Shown: positions 58,600 through 64,000 of the stretch, piece after piece
Layout: the number at the start of each line of letters is the position of its first letter
How positions within the stretch are numbered: the stretch's first letter is position 1
Source of the DNA: Aquatica leii
Lineage: Eukaryota > Arthropoda > Insecta > Coleoptera > Lampyridae
Length of the DNA stretch: 64,000 nucleotides
Direction: 5' to 3'
NCBI GenBank assembly: GCA_035610365.1
Contig: CM069432.1
Span: 226,942,532-227,006,531, forward strand
Position numbers and translations under genes: made by a program
The notes under the pieces: model-generated
What the model was told of the DNA's origin: nothing
Database searches by the model: none
Seen by the model: the letters and a program-made list of their open reading frames with translations, nothing else

Positions 58600-59019
58600 G
58601 AAAGCAGTAAAGGAAAGAAGGATAAGAGGGGAGGGTTAGGTCTAAAGTATTAGAATAGTAAGATGATGATGGGAAGATTTTAGGGGAGAAAGTTTTTTAG
58701 TTTTTATATTTCTGTACAAATTATATTATTAAGTTAAGAGAATGATGTAAGGGTAAGGTAACCCATTGTAAAGCCGAATGGCTAAACAATTAACAATAAA
58801 TAGTTCACTCTGGTGGCGTTTGCACAATTGCATTGACATTGCTTACCCCCAATATCTTTTTATGTTGTGGTTTTATCCCGACGAATTATTCAAAGCTAAT
58901 TTTGAATTTCGCGGGTGTTAAACTAATTCAACGTATTTTCCGTCGTTTATAGCTATTTACAGGTATCTGTAATGTAATCAACGTTTTTACTAATAATTTC
59001 GATTCTCTTTAGGCCTAAT

Positions 59020-60410
59020 GAAAATCTAGTTTTCGGTGACCCAATATGTGGTAAGTTTTTAAATACTATAGATCTACTTTCTCATTACCACCCTCAATTA
59101 AAAGAACATATTCTTCTCCATAGAAAGGGTCAAGTAAGCTATTTCTTTGCTTCTATACAGAAATAATTTTTAGATATGATTGCTAAAAAAATAAGACAAC
59201 ACATATTTTTTGACATCAAAGCTTCAAAATACTTTTCCATGATGCACGCCTGATGTAAGTCATTTAGAACAAATGTTTTAATTTATTTGTTATGTAAAGG
59301 TTACCGACAATGGTCCAGAGGTAGTCGAAAGCTTCATTGATTTTGTGGCAGTTACTGATAAAACTGAATGGGCTGTTACTTTAAAAAAATTTATAAAAAT
59401 TTAAAAGGATGGTTTAGACATAACGAACTGCAAAAGACAATGCTACGACATCGGTTCAAATATGGTCGGCATGTACAAAAGCGTTCAATTCCAAATTCTT
59501 GAAGCAAACAGTCTGTCGTATTTTGTGCCATGTGCAGCACATTCCCTAAACTTAATTGGTGCAAATGCTGCTAGCTTGCCAAGAGAGACAAAGTCGTACT
59601 TTGGCATACTTAATTGCCTGTATAATTTTTTTGCTTCCTCCACTAATACATGGGAGGTTCTAGTAAAACATGTCCCTCTGTTTTTCAAAGTGCAAAGCAA
59701 TACCAGATGGTATATTAAGAGAGAGGCTGTAAACATAATATATATACATCTACTGCTGAAACAAAAACACATGCAACTTCTAAAAAATGTCAAAAGGTTT
59801 GAATTTATTGTTCTTTCATGCTTTTGGTATAAGCAACTAAGCCGCATACGTATTGTGAACAAACACTTACAAAGAGAAGACATCACTATCGACATATCAG
59901 CAGAACATATTCTCGGAGTTTGAAGAGGAAAAGTCACGCTGTTCAGCTAATGCAGTGAAAAAAGCCAAAGAAATAGCTACAAAACTTAATCTACATCTTC
60001 ATTTTAAGGAAGTAAAATTGAATTGATTTGAAGGAATTGAAAAATCGGGCAACAAAAAAGACATAGACAAGTACGGACTGTCAATAGAAGTGGAGAGTTT
60101 TAAATATTACGCTTTAGATTTAGGCCCTATTATGAAACCGGTTACTTCATCCAATTTTCTAACGTTAATATACTAAAACGGACTTGAAGATGTCTACAAT
60201 ACCCATATCAGTTGCCTCAAACGAAAAAAGTTTTAGCAAATTAAAAATAATAAAAAGAATTATATTAGAAACTTGAGAGAACAACAACGATTAACCAACC
60301 TAGGCCCAATTTTTTTGAGCACCAAATAGCGCCTAAACTATCTTTTGAGGAAATTGTAAACACATTTGCGGCTAAAAAATCTCGTAAAGTTAAGTTTTAG
60401 TTTGTATATA
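59020..60410 (+). pseudogene. hAT transposase remnant (ZMYM-like), central to C-terminal
   Basis: Pieces in order: ENLVFGDPICGKFLNTIDLL near 59025; ESFIDFVAVTDKTEW near 59330; GLDITNCKRQCYDIGSNMVG near 59413-59465, with a stop before it. The open piece 59462-59923 follows (CAAHSLNLIGANAA; QSNTRWYIKREAV, the TRW block). The C-terminal dimerisation region is near 60190-60400 (PISVASNEKSFSKLKIIKR; RLTNLGPIFFEHQIAPKLS; AAKKSRKVKF). Several frame changes and stops are present. It differs in wording from the 45817-47285 copy. The hammerhead insertion lies just upstream. Confidence 0.78.
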
Positions 60411-60769
60411 ATTTGTCACAATTTTTAGAGATTGTGTAAACTGTAAAATGTATATGCAAATTGTATAAATAAAGTAACTAATATATAAACTGTTTTTGAA
60501 CAATTATTTACTACTTATTAGAATTAAACAGTTTTTCAAGGTGAAAAGTGTAATAAATGGTAACAATATCAGAGGTACTGTTGGGGAAGGTTTTTGTTTT
60601 TTTGATCTATGTTGAATACAGAGAGGGGAAGGCGCCAAAGTGACTTCCTATCCCGGGTGGTAAATACCCTAGTTACATTTAATATAGAACCATTGTCTTT
60701 GATTATAAATTAAGCAAGGATACAGTACACACCCACAAGAATTCTTAATTCTCGCCGAGTACGCAATCA

Positions 60770-61140
60770 GCATAAATAAGTGTAAACTAGTGAAACTTTC
60801 AAGAAATTATTTTCAAGTTCGAGAGCCTTTACGAAGTTTTTATCCATTTCCAGAACGTTCACTGAACGATATAGAAAATTCTCGAACGGTTGACCAAGAA
60901 TAGGTCAGTTATTTCAGTAATTCGGCAGTGTTAAAAAGATGATTTAAGTTTATATAAATAAGTGATTATCGCGTGTCGACATAAATATACGGAGTATAAC
61001 CTTGTACGTGACTTTAAAGTAAACAGTAAGTGTTAAACTAAAGTTATCCGCAAACTTTATCTTCGTGTGATAGTTCTATATATAAATTAATGTAAGTGTT
61101 TTTATTAAAGATGCTTAGATTTAATTAGTTTGGTTAGTTA
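60770..61140. repeat. LTR-like repeat, reverse relative of 23590-24010
   Basis: Its reverse complement shares ordered blocks with 23590-24010: AAAACACTTACA, TTTATGTCGACACGCG, AATAACTGACCTA and TCGAGAATTTTC-type steps. No coding capacity and no clear ends. A CCCGGGTGGTAAATACCC patch at about 60654 may belong to it. Confidence 0.4.
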
Positions 61141-61239
61141 TAAACGTGTACCTATTTTTAGTACATATAAATTAGTTTTAATAATCGTTACATTACTATT
61201 AAATTTCTTCTCTATCGTTATTTCCTAACTTTGGTTTAC

Positions 61240-62205
61240 GCTAGATAGAATTATTCAACGACAAACCAAAAATTAGAAAAAAGCGGATTCAATCTGCAAC
61301 GTTGACATAAAAGTTAAATCTTTTTTTTTACAAATTGTTTTTGTATTGGAGTAAAATCATTTCTGATAACGGCTTATAATTTACTACAAATCCTTAAGTC
61401 CTTTTATATACATAGCTATACTGTCACTACTCACCAGCTACTCTTGTAACAAACGAGGTAAAATGCAATCTAATTTAATTAACAATTGGTTTTGTCATAA
61501 TTTCACTTATAATTTAAAAAAGAAAAACAATGCAATCTAAGCAATTAATATTTTACCCATTTACACATATCTTTTTAAATTGTCGAATATTATTTTATTT
61601 AAAATAATATATAAATTAAAAATATTTTTTTTAAATAAAAAAATTACATTCCTAAGTTTAATTTTAATTAAATTAAAGAAAAGTTAAAAAGAATTTAATC
61701 ATTATAATCAACATATTGTATTAATGTATACTTTTTTTTAATATTAAATATTTATTTATTGCTGAATTGTTTTCTAAGAAATATGATAAAAATAACTTTT
61801 ATTCTATGCCTACAACCTCTTTTCACGTGTTGCGGTTCACACGAAAACTTGTCATGCATATACAGCTATTTTCGTTCAGTACAATTTTATGGCAATTTCA
61901 AAAATTGCGCCATAAATTGCTCTAAAAAATGAGTAGTAGTAAGGTTCCTAAAATAGCATTAAATATTTTACTGGTATAATTAACAAAAATATACATTTCA
62001 AAATAAAATTTAGTAATATTATATCTTCAATTGTCTAAAATACATTTAGATTTTTATATCTACAAAACGAACGCTATACAAATTACAAATGTGGTTGGAA
62101 CGTACTGAAAGTAACGGACGAAAGTGTAACTTATGTTGCAATTATTATTACTGTTATTATCAACTAAAATTTGACAAAAGCACGTTTTTGATGGTATTAT
62201 AGTCT
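61240..62205. other. Very AT-rich stretch, nothing recognised
   Basis: Long A/T runs around 61550-61760. No gene or RNA could be supported. Confidence 0.4.
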
Positions 62206-62211
62206 GCATTC

Positions 62212-62427
62212 TTATTTAAGATAGTTTATTGTTTGTGGTAAAAATGAAAAACAAACTTCAACAAACACCAGGTCTTTTTTAACGCTATCGTCTGGCACGA
62301 ATTGTTTTAATTTGGATATTGAAGTGGCATCTTCATCCAAGGAATTAATAAGTTTTATTTTTCCTGTTAAAAATTTGAATTTTTCGCTTTTGTAAACCGC
62401 CTTTTTTTTACACTTGTCAACATACAC
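62212..62427 (-). pseudogene. Possible hAT transposase fragment
   Basis: A 71-codon minus frame (KFKFLTGKIKLINSLDEDAT, then SKLKQFVPDDSVKKDLVFVE, then FSFLPQTINYLK) has the look of the helical region between the TRW block and the dimerisation domain of hAT transposases. No catalytic or dimerisation block is attached, so the call is tentative. Confidence 0.35.
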
Positions 62428-62429
62428 GT

Positions 62430-63050
62430 GAAATTATTTTTGAGATTTTGAGAATCGGGGCCTCGTAGTCTCTGTTTGAACAATTAAACTCGTGCGTGTC
62501 TAGATCGGGCGTTTTTTTCACGATTGGGCATTTGTAAACCCGAGTGAATCCATAGTGTATTGGGTATTTTTGAAGTTCTTAGGTAATTCTGAAAAACTGC
62601 CGGTTGAATCGACCAGTTAAGTTTGACATGTTGTGTATTCTGTCATATTTAAATTGCGGCTCCTTTTACCTCGATTTTATCTCAATCAGTTTTAAATAAA
62701 TATGTGAAAATATTTATTCTTTCTCATAGACTCCTATAAAACAGTCTTACAAAGAGTGTATTAACTCTAGTACCATTATATTGTAGAACGCAATAATTCT
62801 AATAAGTTGTTCTTTTTCTTCTTCCTTAGATTAATTTAAACACATGAATTACTTTTAGAGCTCTTTGATGAGGAGGGGCATCAGCAACATTTTAAGTGTC
62901 TAAGAACTGACTAGGTTTCGTGGGGCTGTGTACGCACTTCTTTTCATACAAGTTTTGTAAATTGATAAGAGTACAATTGGGTTATTGGTCTATCTTACAC
63001 GTTTAGTAATATATTTTTTTTTTAAATTTATGTGTGCAGCCTTATATTGA
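62430..63050. other. No recognised feature
   Basis: Slightly less AT-rich than the preceding kilobase; no gene or repeat called. Confidence 0.35.
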
Positions 63051-63054
63051 CAAA

Positions 63055-63494
63055 TGGCGGATATCATTGAAGAAAAGTGGAAATCGTTGAACAGGGCTAT
63101 TCGAATGGAGAATGAAGAAATAACTTTGCCAGTTTCTATGTATCCCCATACATTTGAAGAGAACATGTTAGCTATTTAAACAAAGATTAAACCGGTTGAA
63201 AGCATAAAAAAATTGGAGACTACTTTGAATCATCAGTTTGGTCGTCTAAAGCGTTCGAGACCGCAAAACGACGATGTAATTACAGAAAGATCTTACATTT
63301 TAGAAAAAATACTAACATTTGTGACAGATTTTCACAAAAAATGCAAAGAAATAGAAAAACAACAACAAATGGGGCCTACTAAGTTTAGTATTTTTGAAAA
63401 ACGCATGCTTAGACGTTCCAGTTTAGAACAGGAGTTCGGTGATGGTGATGAGGAAGAGGATGAAGTTAACCGTCCAAGTTTTGATAGGACTTAA
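63055..63494 (+). pseudogene. Unrecognised coding-like exon, one in-frame stop
   Basis: From ATG at 63055: ADIIEEKWKSLNRAIRMENE, VSMYPHTFEENMLAI, a TAA near 63177, then the same frame continues as KIKPVESIKKLETTLNHQFG and ERSYILEKILTFVTDFHKKC. An acidic end (FGDGDEEEDEVNRPSF) stops at 63492-63494. The composition (charged, coiled-coil-like, acidic tail) is protein-like over 140 codons. I do not know the family. It may be the last exons of a gene together with 63840-63998, or part of a transposon accessory gene. Confidence 0.4.
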
Positions 63495-63839
63495 GTTTGG
63501 TATTAATGCAAAATCGATACCAGTATACAAATGGAGTTGCACTTTTCTGGTAGAAATTAAGCTTTGTCCTTGACCGCATTTTTTGAACGCGTAAAAAAAC
63601 TTGGTATTGCTCGTTTTAGCTTTAGTTTGGTTTCGTTTTGTAAGAAATGAAGTAAGCTGTTGGGATGACTTAGTAGAACACATGCGAGATGATTGTAATG
63701 TCATGATAATAAAATAAAAATGAAAGATGAAACTATTAGAGCGTATTTATTGACTAAGAAGCTAAGTAGAAGGAAATACAGCACCATACTATTAAACGCT
63801 GTTATGTTTAGTTGATTATATCTTAATTTTGCAACTTAG

Positions 63840-63998
63840 GACGTTGTGTCGCAAACTTGAAGCCAGGCGTGCTCCAGTAAAAACTTTTGGTTTGCCCGTT
63901 AAAAAAGCAAACTCTTTAAAACCAGATCTTGCATATGTCAATCTAGAACCAGTTGTGGGTGCTCTAAGTACGTCAACTACTAGTGGAACTAGAAATTA
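63840..63998 (+). CDS. Possible terminal exon of an unrecognised gene
   Basis: After an acceptor-like TTGCAACTTAG, an open frame LCRKLEARRAPVKTFGLPVK, then SLKPDLAYVNLEPVVGALST, ends TSGTRN with TAA at 63996-63998. It reads as a genuine C-terminus, but no partner donor is certain and the family is unknown. A link to 63055-63494 is possible. Confidence 0.35.
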
Positions 63999-64000
63999 AA

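Larger units (their letters stand above)
54462..58800 (+). mobile_element. 5'-truncated LINE with 11-bp target duplication
   Basis: TAGTTCACTCT is repeated at 54451-54461 and 58801-58811. Removing the LINE restores the hammerhead repeat through TTCACTCTGGTGGCG, matching the other copy. Subtracting the nested LTR, about 2.66 kb remains. The 3' end reads GTAACCCATTGTAAAGCCG and then ATGGCTAAACAATTAACAATAAA. The base composition is strikingly purine-rich on the sense strand, unlike the rest of the window. Confidence 0.85.
53765..58961. mobile_element. Retrozyme-like hammerhead repeat, head-to-head multimer (with nested LINE and LTR)
   Basis: A non-coding 342-bp unit (distance between GTGTTTGATG at 53771 and 54113) occurs as about 1.5 tandem copies with its ribozyme strand on minus (54288-53765). 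It is joined at 54288/54289 to a copy on plus (54289-54461 plus 58812-58961, 323 bases). The plus copy lacks only about 20 bases of a full unit and is circularly permuted relative to the others. GGTATCTGTAAT occurs at both outer edges (53753-53764 and 58962-58973), a 12-bp target duplication. The head-to-head join with both RNA 3' ends at the target edges fits twin priming on a multimeric or circular RNA. No open frame is present. Known animal retrozymes share unit size, hammerhead and tandem structure. Confidence 0.78.

Noticed and set aside
59485-59937. Minus-strand 150-codon frame
   Set aside because: Antisense of the hAT remnant, whose plus-strand reading contains CAAHSLNL and TRW blocks.

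Overview
The window is AT-rich eukaryotic DNA, most likely from an insect. The three genes I take to be host genes are short and intron-poor. They encode signal-peptide proteins of cuticle or secretion type, and two have clear TATA boxes. Almost everything else is transposable-element debris of insect type: piggyBac, intron-bearing IS630-Tc1-mariner elements with DD82E spacing (Sailor-like), a FLYWCH-bearing MULE, hAT, PIF/Harbinger, R1-type and other LINEs, a Penelope-like element, a Gypsy fragment and solo LTRs. I saw no rRNA, tRNA or CRISPR array.

Layout. 1-1250: foldback repeat. 1285-2815: two LINE fragments. 2919-4160: internally deleted Sailor-like element with perfect ends. 5742-9180: piggyBac element split by a solo LTR. 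10860-11159: two-exon secreted-peptide gene (minus). 12869-15543: Sailor-like element split by a second solo LTR. 16452-18535: MULE. 19729-21280: best-preserved Sailor-like transposase, three exons. 21765-22447: unrecognised spliced coding remnant. 23590-24010: LTR-like repeat. 24780-25139: LINE 3' end. 25740-26870: second copy of the first solo LTR. 27000-28291: Sailor-like copy. 29265-29987: Tyr/Pro/Gln-rich secreted protein (minus). 31745-34800: R1-type LINE. 34895-36598: Gypsy fossil. 40157-40579: Asn/Gly/Tyr-rich secreted protein (minus). 42162-45134: Penelope-like element with an unbroken 842-codon ORF. 45817-49775: hAT pieces. 49920-53150: Harbinger remnants with a LINE inside. 53765-58961: hammerhead-ribozyme repeat carrying a LINE, which in turn carries a solo LTR. 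59020-60410: hAT remnant. 63055-63998: unrecognised coding-like exons.

The standout is 53765-58961. A 342-bp non-coding unit containing a type I hammerhead ribozyme is present as 1.5 tandem copies joined head-to-head to a circularly permuted, nearly exact monomer. The composite is flanked by a 12-bp target duplication (GGTATCTGTAAT). The best ribozyme copy has an intact CTGATGA box, stem II, GAAA box, a GTC cleavage triplet and a perfect 6-bp helix I. This matches what is known of animal retrozymes, non-autonomous retroelements that move through circular RNA, probably using Penelope-type reverse transcriptase. A Penelope-like element with an unbroken ORF and hammerhead-like cores in its own terminal repeats lies about 9 kb away.

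Insertion order can be read from the target duplications: retrozyme-like repeat first, then a LINE into its ribozyme (11-bp duplication), then an LTR into that LINE (4-bp duplication). Similar two-layer nests occur at 5742-9180 and 12869-15543.
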